This document shows, in pieces, positions 23,142 through 33,574 of a stretch of DNA of 64,000 nucleotides (its first letter is position 1; each line of letters starts with the position of its first letter). Made by a program: the position numbers and the translations under genes. The DNA is from Rosellinia necatrix (taxonomy: Eukaryota > Ascomycota > Sordariomycetes > Xylariales > Xylariaceae): the NCBI GenBank assembly GCA_021209875.1, contig JAGYVD010000001.1:620001-684000 (forward strand), read 5' to 3'. The notes below the pieces were generated by a model. The model saw only the letters and a program-made list of their open reading frames with translations. It ran no database searches and was not told where the DNA came from.

Positions 23142-24368
23142 CTGGTGGCGACGGTATGAAAGCAGAGATAGATAGATAGATAGATGTATTAGGGGCAGAT
23201 AACCACTGCGCCGTCTAGTCCTCGATATCGAGATTTCGTTACCGCTGAACGTTTCACGAGCATTCGGTCGCATGCACGATCAAGACAATCCGAGTAGAAT
23301 AAGAACACAAGGTGCGTTGCTGGCATGACAGTTTATTTGTACCTGCCATGCACCCGAATGCCTAGAACATGACGGGCTGTTGTGTGACTCGGATAATAAC
23401 CTACGGTACCTAGTAACTACCATGCCTTACGTGGTGCGTCATGACCAGAGATGGGATTGGCAGTTCGCAAAACGTAACAAGGAGGGGGTATCGAAACAAA
23501 GTCTTATACTTCGTAATAAATCCGACGTATGTCTGGATTTGTTCTGTGCTGTGTCTGATATCGACGAATGGTTGGGCCCTGTCATTTTTGCCAAGGGATG
23601 CTACGTGCAATAGTATGTAAAATAGTGCATTCATGTACAATACATAGTTACCTACTGACATACATACTTATAGATGTACATACTTATATAAATGTACGTA
23701 CTAATGGACTAGCTGACTAGAAGCACACAAGTTTCGGCTGCATCCGCTGCTACCACCTAGTCATCGTAGGGCATCGGGCGCCGGCGCTAATAGGGATCTA
23801 GACTACTTAGCAGACCCTACTAGCAGATAAAGGACGTCGCCTGGCAGCTTCCCCTCCTTGCTTCCCCTCGCCTGATTTCTGATACTAATGTTAGGGCGGT
23901 GCCGCAGTGCAGGGGCTGCATCGGCGGTTTCGAAGTCTATATATCTCCCGTAGCACAGCATTCGGTCTAGAATGGGCAACCTGTGCCACCGGAGTGGATT
24001 CGGTTTACCACAACTAATTGTTTGTTCGGGACCGTGGCCCCCAAAGGTGCGGGCGTCGAGACATGTTGGATGTGATTGGGTCCTGTGTCCGGTCTCCGGT
24101 AGCCAAGGAGGGCCGTCTATTGGTGCGTCTGCCCAATATATGTAATTATCTGACATGATACGCCCATGCAGATGAGGCGTATGCACTCTCAGCAAGTCGG
24201 GGTACTTTATGAATGCATGCATTAATTAGTTAGCTAGATAGCATAGTTCAGTATTGTATTTATGAAGTTGCCAATCAACCGACCAACCAATCAACCGATC
24301 AACCAACCGGGCTCCTGGGCCCAATTCCCGTATTTCAGTAAAGTATCCGCGCTGTGTGTTGGACGGCA
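23142..24368. promoter_or_regulatory. divergent promoter region of reductase and rhodopsin-like membrane gene
   Basis: 1.2 kb between two divergent starts. Contains a GATA tetranucleotide run (about 23166-23186) immediately upstream of the reductase start and an AACCAACC/AATCAACC-type repeat at about 24278-24310 close to the membrane-protein start. No gene inside. Confidence 0.5.
23166..23186. repeat. (GATA)n microsatellite
   Basis: About five tandem GATA/TAGA units directly upstream of the reductase ATG. It is probably in the 5' UTR or core promoter. GATA is also the core of nitrogen-regulator (AreA/NIT2) sites, but tandem repetition argues for a microsatellite. Confidence 0.7.
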
Positions 24369-25698
24369 ATGGTCGCTTTCGAACCACCCTTAAGAATGTC
24401 TGATGACAATGGCCTAGCCGAGTCACACCTCGAAGGCGGCCTTTTCGCCTATGGCGGCAATTTCGTCATACTATGGGCCTCTCTGTTCATCGTCTTGTGC
24501 ACCTTGTTTGTTGCTCTGCGCTTCTTTTCGCTCAGGATCGGACGGCGTCCGGCAGGGCTCGAGGACTGGCTCATCCTGCCAGCGTGGATCATAGAAGTCG
24601 GGCTCTGCGCTAACGGGATATGTAGTAAGTCGAGGCAGAGCGGACGTGAAACATATACTCACATATGCTTGCACATGCTAATGACCGTCGTTGTTATTAT
24701 AATAGGCGTTATATACGGCGGCGTCGGGAGACACGAAGCCTACATCTTGAAGTATGAGCCTCATGCATTGATATCCTGGGCGCAGACTCTCTTCGTTACC
24801 GAGTTATTCTATGGCATCGTGTTCCCCATCGAGAAGACTGTCATCTTGTTGCTCTACCTAAGGCTCTTCCGCATCCACCATTGGTTTCGTCTCACCACCT
24901 ATGTCCTGATAACGTATATTTGGCTATGGGGCGTAAGTGAAGTCGTCGTGGCCATCGCCCAGTGCCGTCCCATCGCGTACCAATGGGACAAGACAATCGA
25001 TGGCCGCTGTATCGACCAGCTCAGCTACTACCGCTGGGTCAGCGTTCCCAATGTGATTCACGACGTCGTCATGCTCGTTTTACCGCTGCCTATTGTTTGG
25101 AATCTCCAAATTGGCCTTCGCCAAAAGCTGGCCTTGAGTGGCGTTTTTTTGATAGGCTCTCTGTGCGTATTTTTACTCATTATATCCCCTTTCTTGCCGA
25201 TACTGATGTTTATCCCTTTTGTGTAGCGGGTGCATTGCGTCTTTTGTTCGACTGTCCATATTTTTCAAACTTAATGCCTTAACCGACAATACCTGGGCAT
25301 CTATTCAACTACAGTCGTGGACGCTGGCCGAGACAGGTGTGATCTTGATCAGTGCGTGTCTCCCAGCACTTTGGCCGTTGGTTTTGCGCGCCACCGCACA
25401 ACTCAGTACTTTTCGTAAGGGTTTTTCGAAAGGGGCCAGTGGACATGACGGTCTCGGGTCAAACCGATCCGAGAGAAACGAGGACTGGCGGGGCAGTCGT
25501 CATGGTTTTATGACCACTACTAGTGAATTCATACCTCTACAAGACGTCGATGACCGTACAACTACAGTCCACACAGGACAGAGTTCTACAAATTCACACA
25601 GCGATGCTGATCATGGCATGCGCATCAATGTAACAACAGAAGTCTCATGGACTGTCAACCATGAAGCAGAAGCACCTAATGAGAACAAAACATTGTAA
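24369..25698 (+). CDS. seven-helix integral membrane protein, fungal rhodopsin-domain (PTH11/SAT4-like) family
   Basis: Three exons, 24369-24624, 24706-25162 and 25227-25698, with introns of 81 and 64 nt (394 residues). Seven hydrophobic helices: FVILWASLFIVLCTLFVALRF, then the family signature LEDWLILPAW, GVIYGGVGRH, YGIVFPIEKTVILLLYLRLF, TYIWLWGVSEVVVAIAQC with CRPIAYQWD and GRCID, VIHDVVMLVLPLP and GSLGCIASFVRLSIFF. The hydrophilic C-tail is Ser/Thr/Asp-rich. These are hallmarks of the fungal-specific rhodopsin family. Its members include putative PTH11-like receptors and proteins in several secondary-metabolite clusters; biochemical roles are mostly unknown. An alternative start is ATG 24396. 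It sits between the reductase and the P450. I do not see features that would make it a Pyr4-type terpene cyclase. Confidence 0.82.
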
Positions 25699-26288
25699 TT
25701 AATAACTTTATTATTCAAGACATCTTTTCTCTCTTGTTATCTCTCGTCCTCTCTTACTCTCAACAGCCGTGTTTCTATGTTTTATTTTTATTTTGTAGCA
25801 AACGTGATCTAAACATAATACTAGAATCGAACCCCTATTGATATCTTAGGCTTAAAGATTTATTTTATTTTCTCACAACCTGTTCACTGATACTCTAAAG
25901 CTAGTATAGTTGGGAATTCTACTCTATGTTGATAAAAGTCGATCAAAGAACTCGTCGATGGCTGGGGGGGATCACGGCCACCCGATTTTGCGACCGTTCT
26001 TGCTAATACAATCCACGATTCAAGATTTTGCGCCACAATCCTACCTCATCTACTCTCCGCTAGTTGATATTTCATGAATCTCGCTTATGCTAATTGTGTG
26101 ATGGAATCGCTGACATGCAGTGGGTACATGGGTGTCCCTCGTTGCAACGTTAAAAGTTTCAACGCACTCTAATACAACCAACGCGTAGCAGATTTAGGAT
26201 GGGAGTACATATAGAGAAGTGAGCCCTCACGGCCTGAATGCTACCATCCCGCCCAGTGCGGATACACTTCTCCGACCCGCGCTACCCT
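25699..26288. terminator. convergent 3' region of membrane-protein and P450 genes
   Basis: 590 bases between converging stops. AT-rich with TTATTTTTATTTTG near 25783-25796 and TTTATTTTATTTTC near 25860-25873. Expected to contain both poly(A) regions. No gene seen. A tRNA T-arm-like string near 25827 has no tRNA body around it. Confidence 0.45.
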
Positions 26289-27911
26289 TCACACGCCCCA
26301 TACATCGCATCTTGCTGTTTCCCTGCGGATCAATCGCTCGTGGGCTGGGGACCGTATCGTCGCTTTAACGGGGAATGGCTCTCCAGGAGCAAATGCATTC
26401 AGCTCCTTATCGTCGAATGCCCCCGCGGGTGAGAAGTCAAAACAGTAGGCCAGGCGAGAAAACGCGATGAACAACTCTTTCTGAGCCAATTTATATCCCA
26501 CGCATGACCGCCTGCCAGCGCTGAAGGCGAACTGCCAGAGATCCTGCCGAACGCTGACATCGGGCCTCGTATCACCCTGGTATTCGTCTTCACCATCTCC
26601 GAGCCATCGCTCAGGCTTGAACTTGTCGGCCTCGTCAAAACCACAAGTGCTGACGGAGACCGCGTTGACGAGGAATTCCGTGCCGCGGGGGAATCTATAT
26701 CCCTCAAACTCCAGGTCCTGGACTAACACCCGTTGTGGAATGAGTGGCACCGTTGGCCGCCACCGGAGCACCTCCTTCACAACTGCTGAGCTGTACGGCG
26801 CACGCACTAGGTCGTCCAGATTGGGTAACCGATCAGCGTCAGCGCCGCATACGTTGTCCAACTCAAGCCGCATGCGTTGTATGAATTCCGGCTGTGCAAT
26901 GCAAACCATGAGAAATGCATTCATGGTCATGCGGGGGTTGTCAGAGCCGGCTGTGATGATGAAAAGCGTGATATACATGGCCTGATCTTCGGAGCCCGTG
27001 TATTCCCCCAGCATCACCTTGCGAAAGAATGAGGATTCGGGAATGTCCGCTCCTTTCATCCCTGACCACCACCGCCTGAAGACGTGGTAGTGAAACTCTC
27101 CCATCGCTTCCCAGCGTCCTCGCCACAGCTGGAGGCATCTAGGCAACACACCGACCTGTGGGAAGAAATCTACAAGGCTGCTATTGATGCAGGTTAAGAA
27201 AGCCGATGTCACCTCCTGTAGGTCTTCCAGCTCGCCTCTGGTTTTCTGCAACGTTGTACCAGTAACAACCCGATGCATGATAGCAAGAGGGTAGCGATAG
27301 TTATGCGCGTACCAGGCATCCGGTTCGTCTAGATATGCTCGTAGCAACCCCAGACTGGCCGACTCTGCAAAACTGCCATAGAATTTTGAGCCTTCTCCAG
27401 TCATTAGTCGATGCAAAAGTCGCCGGCCTTCCCTCCACTGCTCTGTCTGCTGTAAAAAGAGCCTATGATCTTTACTGACCAGACCGCTGGCAACGGGGAA
27501 ATAGGGCCTTTCGTGAGTAATACCGGCCCGCTTGGCAATTATCTCGTTGAGAACTCTCTCATGGTTCAGTAACACCCAAGTCTTCGTTCCCATGCTTAAG
27601 GTTGTCATTTCACCATATTGTGCCTGTTTCTGGAGCTGCGGGGCGATTAGTATTAAGTTGATGCTTGGGAAGTCATGGCGAACGCAACATACCCAGAGGA
27701 TCAGAGAACCCTCTCTCCTAGCCTCGAACCATGGTGACAATGAACCAAGAAATGGAGATCCTCTCGGGCCAGCAGGTACGGTATATTTCTCACCAATTAT
27801 ACGGCGATGAGGGGGTAGAAGTAAAACCCAAGCGATTAGGGGTATGGCAAATAATAGTAGAAGGAATACGGCTAACCCCGAAAACGGGGAACATACAGCG
27901 ACCATTGCCAT
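26289..27911 (-). CDS. cytochrome P450 monooxygenase
   Basis: Microsomal class II P450, N-terminally anchored (residues 10-33 hydrophobic, then the Pro-rich hinge VPAGPRGSPFLG). One 57-nt intron (27636-27692: GTATGT donor, TACTAAT branch, CGCAG acceptor) lies in frame, so the unspliced frame also reads through. Spliced length is 521. Motifs: I-helix IITAGSDNPRM (about 300-309), ExxR as EVLR (361-364), PERW (414-417), heme loop FSAGRRSCVG with Cys at about 451. The threonine normally following the I-helix acid is Asn, followed by Pro, which is unusual. It is divergent from the UbiA prenyltransferase gene over a shared 766-bp spacer, so co-regulation is likely. The substrate is inferred to be a prenylated aromatic. 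Confidence 0.92.
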   Translation of the reverse strand: MAMVAVCSPFSGLAVFLLLLFAIPLIAWVLLLPPHRRIIGEKYTVPAGPRGSPFLGSLSPWFEARREGSLILWVCCVRHDFPSINLILIAPQLQKQAQYGEMTTLSMGTKTWVLLNHERVLNEIIAKRAGITHERPYFPVASGLVSKDHRLFLQQTEQWREGRRLLHRLMTGEGSKFYGSFAESASLGLLRAYLDEPDAWYAHNYRYPLAIMHRVVTGTTLQKTRGELEDLQEVTSAFLTCINSSLVDFFPQVGVLPRCLQLWRGRWEAMGEFHYHVFRRWWSGMKGADIPESSFFRKVMLGEYTGSEDQAMYITLFIITAGSDNPRMTMNAFLMVCIAQPEFIQRMRLELDNVCGADADRLPNLDDLVRAPYSSAVVKEVLRWRPTVPLIPQRVLVQDLEFEGYRFPRGTEFLVNAVSVSTCGFDEADKFKPERWLGDGEDEYQGDTRPDVSVRQDLWQFAFSAGRRSCVGYKLAQKELFIAFSRLAYCFDFSPAGAFDDKELNAFAPGEPFPVKATIRSPAHERLIRRETARCDVWGV

Positions 27912-28677
27912 TATGGCACTTTAATGCTTGTCTTAGTGTGGGGTACACGCACTCTTGGAGTTCAAGTGAAACAAACATGTTGGCCTGAGAGATCCGGTAT
28001 GGGTCAAGGTCCGATAGAACAAATTTATAAGATTTTGCTCCGTTTCCATAGGCTGGGATAACAACTAGCAGATGACGAAGCGAGGCCGTTGAGCGAAACT
28101 CTCAAGTAATATTAATTGCTTTTTGAGACGCATGATATAAAGCCGGCATGAGATTAGTGGCCTCTATAGACTTATCGTCTAGTTGAGCTATCATGCTGCT
28201 ATATGATGACGGCATATGAATAATGCATGAAGGCCCCCCCAAAGTAGTTTCACGATACCAAGATTACTATAAATGTACTAAGGACTTGCAGATATTAATA
28301 CCTAGAGCCGTAGAATGTGGCGTTGTCAGCGCGGCTAATAATCAAAATACAATGCATTATGTCTCATGGCATTCGCAATGCGTCCATACCTGCATAGTAC
28401 TTTGTAGTAATATCAGGCCCTAATCCTTCTTCTTAGTTACTAAGATTGATATGGTGTTCGGAAATCCAATCTTCTATGGGTATAAAGAGGATAGCTCTAA
28501 GTCTAACTTTGCAGCAGGCAAATAATAATCATCCCTTTGCCAATGAGCACAGATTGAAGCCAGCATTGGTGATTACTCGATTTGAGGACGCCTACGTTGA
28601 ATTACTCTATCTCACCCCAAGTTTTCCCTACCAGACCTAGAACGAGAGCCTGCCTCTAGTTCAGGGGAAGGAATCAT
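27912..28677. promoter_or_regulatory. shared divergent promoter of P450 and UbiA genes
   Basis: 766 bases between the P450 start (-) and UbiA start (+), AT-rich compared with the flanking coding sequence. It must carry both promoters, fitting co-expression of the two enzymes. I could not identify a convincing pathway-specific binding site by eye. Confidence 0.5.
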
Positions 28678-29847
28678 ATGATTATTAAAACTCACATGTC
28701 CCTTCATAATAATCCACGTGGGGAGGCGAGAGACAAGACCAACAACGACATAGAGACTAGCACCACAACAGACATGTCAAAGAGTACGGAAGCTATCACC
28801 GACTATTTCCCACACCTCCCGGCATACTCGGAGCCTACTACGGGGATCTTATCCAAGATACCACGGTCGTGGGTTCCTTACGCTCAGCTAATGCGTATAG
28901 ACCGACCTGGTGGTTTGTATGCATTTTATTTCCCATATATGATTGGCATCTTGTACGGCGCCTGCATAACCTCGCCCACCCCTGAGCCGAGCTCCCTTTT
29001 GTCCCTGGCGGCCGTCCTGCTGCCTTTCAACGTCATTCTCCGCGGCGTGGCCTGCACGTGGAACGACACGGTCGACCAAGACTTCGACAGACGAGTCGCC
29101 CGCTGCCGCCACCGCCCCGTGGCCCGCGGCGCGGTGTCCACGTCCCGGGCACACCTGTTCACCGCGGGGCAGCTCGCGCTACTATACCCGGCCGCCCTGC
29201 TCTATCTCCCGGCGGCCTGCCTGCCGCACCTCCATATCACGGTGCTGCTATTCGGCGTATACGCGCTCATGAAGCGGGTGACGTACTATCCGCAGGTCGT
29301 CCTCGGGATCCCCTTCGCGTGGGCGATCTTTTTCTGCGCCGCAGCTCTCGATGTGAAACCCGCCCAGCCGGTCTTTCACGTTCTGTATAGTTCCCTCGGC
29401 TATGCCGGGGGGGATCGCCACGCGATATTCCTCGACGGCACGGACATGGCAACGCTGGCCATATTCGCTGCCAATATCCTGTGGACGATCACCTACGACA
29501 CCATCTACGCGCACCAAGACGTGGCGGACGACGCTAAGGCCGGCGTGAAAGGCATGGCGCTGAAATTCAGACGGAGCACGAAACTACTCGCCAGCTTATT
29601 AAGTATAGGCCAGGTGGGATTCTTGGCCTCGTGCGGAGTGTGGGCTGGATTCGGGACGTTTTATTTCTTGTTCACAGTTGGCGGTGTAGGGCTCGCTCTG
29701 GCTTATTACATCTACGATGTCGATCTGGAGTCACCAGAGAGTTGTGGGGCTTGGTTTCACGACCAATTCTGGATAGTCGGCGCTCCGTGTCTCACAGGTC
29801 TTATTGGCGAATATTTGACAGTCCGGCGGATTCCGAACAGATTCTGA
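28678..29847 (+). CDS. UbiA-family aromatic prenyltransferase
   Basis: Membrane prenyltransferase that attaches a prenyl diphosphate-derived chain to an aromatic (hydroxybenzoate-like) acceptor. Single exon, 389 residues. The long hydrophilic N-terminus suggests true initiation could also be ATG 28774. The first Asp-rich motif is NDTVDQDFD (129-137), followed by RPVARG. The second is YDTIYAHQD (about 273-281), both diphosphate/Mg-binding as in UbiA/COQ2. Seven to nine hydrophobic segments alternate with them. Because COQ2 is normally a mitochondrial housekeeping enzyme and this copy sits beside a P450 and an A-T-R reductase, a secondary-metabolism role is more likely. Closest known relatives by context are the fungal meroterpenoid prenyltransferases that use orsellinate- or 4-hydroxybenzoate-type acids. 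Confidence 0.9.
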   Translation: MIIKTHMSLHNNPRGEARDKTNNDIETSTTTDMSKSTEAITDYFPHLPAYSEPTTGILSKIPRSWVPYAQLMRIDRPGGLYAFYFPYMIGILYGACITSPTPEPSSLLSLAAVLLPFNVILRGVACTWNDTVDQDFDRRVARCRHRPVARGAVSTSRAHLFTAGQLALLYPAALLYLPAACLPHLHITVLLFGVYALMKRVTYYPQVVLGIPFAWAIFFCAAALDVKPAQPVFHVLYSSLGYAGGDRHAIFLDGTDMATLAIFAANILWTITYDTIYAHQDVADDAKAGVKGMALKFRRSTKLLASLLSIGQVGFLASCGVWAGFGTFYFLFTVGGVGLALAYYIYDVDLESPESCGAWFHDQFWIVGAPCLTGLIGEYLTVRRIPNRF

Positions 29848-31324
29848 GACCGCATGGTACAGAACAGCGTCGCTGCAGTAGCCACTGCGCCACTATTGTT
29901 AAGATAACGAAAGGAGAACTTTGACAAGCCAAACACTTGTCATTACCATAGCCGTACTGTGACATCGCAAAATAGCGCCTGTTGTAGTTGGATCTAAACT
30001 AATACAAAATGTTAAACCATCGAACGTGCGCTTATAACCGGACAGCAAATATTCGGCTGACCAGAAAAAAATGTAATTGAAATGCCTATGCTATGATATC
30101 ACAAAATTGTCTTTCATTAATGCGCCTCTAACAAGATAGAACATATGAAAATTTAGACACTCTCTCCATGAGACAGCCTCATGAAGTTAATTACGGTCTG
30201 TCGTTATATTAGCTTATACGTGCTGTTTGGGCAATGTAAGGTTGAGACAGGATGTCACGTAATATAACTAGGGTGCTATTTTACGACACCACCATTACCG
30301 AATCAACAAAAGTAGGACATTGTCAGGTCGCACACTTGGCCATCTGCAGCCACTTATAGATTATCAAAGTCGTACCGTGACAGTCCACTCTCTATTCAGT
30401 TTCGATATCATTTCCTCCCTGTACATCCAACCAACGTAACCATCCTGTGCCACCTACGAAAATAACGGAGCAGGTACTTAATTGTTGTTAGCGTATCATA
30501 TTTGGTGATGCGGCAATTATCACAAATATAAACTCAATTATCTTCACAATTCTTTCGACTTCCATATCATCGTTCGAATGTCGTCTGTAGAACAATCTTT
30601 AGAAGCCTCATTGTGCTGTTAGAGAACATAGCTCAGATTTCTTTCGTTACTTAGACCTGAAACCACACATATAGACAAGCATTATTACGAAGGTTAGGAT
30701 GTTGTAGGGCTTGTCCAATTCTCTCCACATGAGTGAGCACTGCCTCCGTGTTTGTCAAAGCTGGAGCGTCATCGCCAGCTCGGCTTAGAGGCAGAACCGC
30801 TATGCTATATCATGACACCTCTAGGGCCTAACATAAACGTAGGACCATACGAGGCCCGGAACTTGAGTGTCTGCCACTCTGGTATGCGGCAACACTCTAG
30901 TGTCGAAAAACCTATTGCCCAGTTCAGCTCGTTTTAGGACCCAAAGCCCAGTGACACTATTTTGGGACACCCGTAGAATTAAGACCTGTCAAAACAGGCC
31001 GTTTATACTAATCCTCGAAACTCGAATGAAACGAAGAAGAAGACCCTCACATCTTGTGGATATTTGTTAAAATGCAATGATGCCCTTGCAGCGATTGAAG
31101 GGGTTCGCCTCGTGGCGATGTATGCTTGAGCAAGCCTCAACACAGTGGAGAAAATATAATCATACCTACAAAAATATATATATATTTTTTCTTTAATTCA
31201 ACCATCCCTTATCTTACCGCGTAATTCACAAAATAATGCCACGATAGCTCATCGGCTACAACTATGGAGTCGGTATTGAACTTGTGATAGGGGGAGCCCA
31301 CTCCATCACCCATCATTGGTTAGT
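29848..31324. other. AT-rich gene-free interval
   Basis: About 1.5 kb, visibly more AT-rich than the flanking genes, with many TTA/TAA strings and an A/T-only patch at about 31168-31198. No coding frame is convincing. A tRNA-like but degenerate string occurs at about 31237-31300 (GATAGCTCATCGGCTACAAC and later TTGAACTTG). It could be a decayed tRNA. Confidence 0.45.
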
Positions 31325-31420
31325 GGCCGCGTGGCCTAATGGCATGGCGTTAGATTTCGGTGTTAACAACAATGACAACCTGTTCTCTAAAGATTGTCGG
31401 TTCGAATCCGGCCGTGGTCG
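31325..31420 (+). tRNA. tRNA-Arg (anticodon TCG) with a 24-nt intron
   Basis: A complete cloverleaf can be drawn. The acceptor stem GGCCGCG (31325-31331) pairs with CGTGGTC (31413-31419), with G-U pairs, plus discriminator G 31420. The D-stem is GCC/GGC. The anticodon stem TTAGA (31350-31354) pairs with TCTAA (31386-31390). The anticodon TCG is at 31357-31359. The T-arm is GTCGG-TTCGAAT-CCGGC. The bases between position 37 (G31360) and 38 (C31385), 31361-31384, form an intron at the canonical tRNA splicing position. It reads CGA arginine codons. Confidence 0.9.
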
Positions 31421-32535
31421 ATTGAAAGATGCTCAAGGTGATCTTGATCATTTCTTTTGGCAAATTTGAAGGTTGTTTCCTTTCTGATTTTGGCGGCGGA
31501 TATTGCCAAGTGGTTAAAAACTTCATTCTCTCATGTTGGCGGATGGAAATGTGGAGAAGGTATGAAATCCATTAACGGAGCAATTTTATCATTTTTGTAA
31601 CAAATTGAAAAGTAGTGAATTAAAGGATAATAATGAATTGTTAACGCTGAAGCATGGTCACCCAACATAGAAGTGATCCTTGTTGGAATTGCTTATATGA
31701 TTTACTTCCTAACCTGATGTAACACCTTAATATGGCTAAGTAGGCAGATCCAGGTCATTCAATAGCTGTAACTCGAAACATTATGCCAAGCTGTAGCTAA
31801 CTGAGGAGGCCTCCCACACCATACAGGTAAGAAGAAACGTCCTGTTGGTCTAGTCACTGGAATACCCCGAAAAAGATTTCTTCCCCTTCCCGCTCACGAT
31901 AGCTCGCCCTGCGCCCCCCTAACCTCTAACCTCAAACCTTGGAGCTGGCAACATATCCAATATACTATACTGTATTGTAAGACAGGTGTGCTTGATGATG
32001 GAGCATCGTCTAGTGCAGCATAGTACACGTAAAGGCAAGATAAGTGAGTCAATCGAAAGAAGAACGGAAGAAACAATATCGCTTGGAGTAATATTCAACA
32101 CGCCTGCTTTTCCCGCAAAATCCTCCTGAAACCGTACTCTCTAATTCCGTAGGTTACGTGTATGTATGTGTGTGTGTGTGTCCCTGATGCCCAAACGCCG
32201 TTCCTACTCCTACCAAGATACCGCGCCCAAACGAGCTTCGCCCCATTACAAGATACCACCGCTAAGGGGGAATAAGGGATGCCGTCTCGGGTCGCTACCA
32301 ACTTACACATACATACAAAGCCAGTACAAAGCCAGTAAGCTTATTTTCGGGCTAGTTCGCCGTGATTCGCACGACCATCGCCCTAAGAACCGTTTCGCCT
32401 TCCATACAATTGATGTCTTCGTAAAACTGTCATAGAGACTAGAGTAAACGCAAATGGAATCTCAATCCCCCAATCCAACGGCCAAAATTGTAAGGCCTAA
32501 CCCTATGACTGGGCCCGATGCGATGATCCATAGAA
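31421..32535. other. intergenic after the tRNA
   Basis: About 1.1 kb. A further degenerate tRNA-like string starts at about 31491 (GCGGATATTGCCAAGTGGTTA) with a poor T-arm-like string near 31560, not convincing enough to call. A (TG)n run lies at about 32164-32180. No protein gene. Confidence 0.45.
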
Positions 32536-33574
32536 TCATATATCCTCTCTAAATATAGACCTCCGCTCTGCCATCGACGTGGGACTATCATGCGGTGGAC
32601 CTCCAGCGGCGCCGGCAGCGGCTGCTCTGCGGGTGTCAATGGGCCTCGGGCTTACGCCTCTCAGGCTCAAATTGCTCGGCTCAACAGCATCGTCGAAAGG
32701 ATTATGCTGCCCGGCAGCAGGCCTACTAGCGAATGGATCAGGGCCACCGGGACGCGGGTTGGGGTTACGCCCTCTATTCTCGTCTGCGGCATCTGCGGCA
32801 GGGTTCATATTGTATTCAGACCCCGAGTACGGATCCCCTCTGCGACCATGGTGGTTTCTATCGTCTAGCTCCTGATCGTCAGGATAGTAGGAACCGACGC
32901 CATAGGGCTCGTGGCCGACACGCGTATCCCAGGCATCATCTGGGTCGAGGGCTCCGAAGCCGCGACGTCCGCCAGGGGCGCTGGGCTCGTATGCACCGGC
33001 TGCCGAGCGCGGATTCTTGAGCGACTGGAAGCGATCGCTTACCCATCCACGGAGGCCGCCCGACTGGGGCTGTGAAGCTCCGAAGGACGACTGGTGCGAG
33101 GAGCGCGCAAAGGGGATGTAGGAAGACAGAGGTGGTGAAGGAAGCTGCAGAGCGTGTGATCACACATTAGCTTGGTCAACGGAGATGGAGGCCGCACGGA
33201 TAATTCGGATGCTAGCGCCAGGGACAAGAAGGGTGGGGGAGAGGGGGGAGAGGGGGGAGAGGAGGGCAAGGCGCATTCATGGAGTGCGCTACTTTCAACC
33301 TCGAGATGGATTGATATCGGATCGGGGATGTGGAAGGAGGGTGGTGACGGTCATGACCGGTGAGGGCATTTCAGGGGCTATACGACAGGCAGAATGCGCC
33401 AAATAGAAAGGGGATGGATGAACAACTAGGCAGACGGATGAAACCACTGAAGGCGAATCAACTTACGCCTAAGCGTCTTGCGCGCAGCTGGGTGAAGACG
33501 ACCCAGCCGACGGCAGCGACAACAAGTAGGACGACGAGTACGATGAAGAAGGTCCCGACGGCGTTGACAGCCAT
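32536..33574 (-). CDS. conserved single-pass membrane protein, function unknown
   Basis: Two exons (33574-33467 and 33144-32536) around a rather long 322-nt intron; 238 residues. Exon 1 encodes little more than one N-terminal membrane helix, MAVNAVGTFFIVLVVLLV, followed by FTQLRARRLG. The rest is hydrophilic: LPSPPLSSYIPFARSS, GGLRGWVSDRFQSLKN, FGALDPDDAWDTRVGHE, then an Asp/Asn/Arg-rich region with NPFDD, SNLSLRGVSPRPI and the terminal ERRSIFRED. These blocks recur in Pezizomycotina proteins I recognise only as uncharacterised. The short basic stretch after the helix suggests the C-terminal part faces the cytosol. The intron contains purine-rich GGGGAGA repeats. Confidence 0.85.

Noticed and set aside
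25820..25870. tRNA T-arm-like string on the minus strand
   Set aside because: No D-arm or acceptor stem can be drawn around it.
31237..31300. Candidate tRNA upstream of tRNA-Arg
   Set aside because: D-arm-like string present but no acceptor-stem pairing or standard T-loop; kept only as a possible relic.
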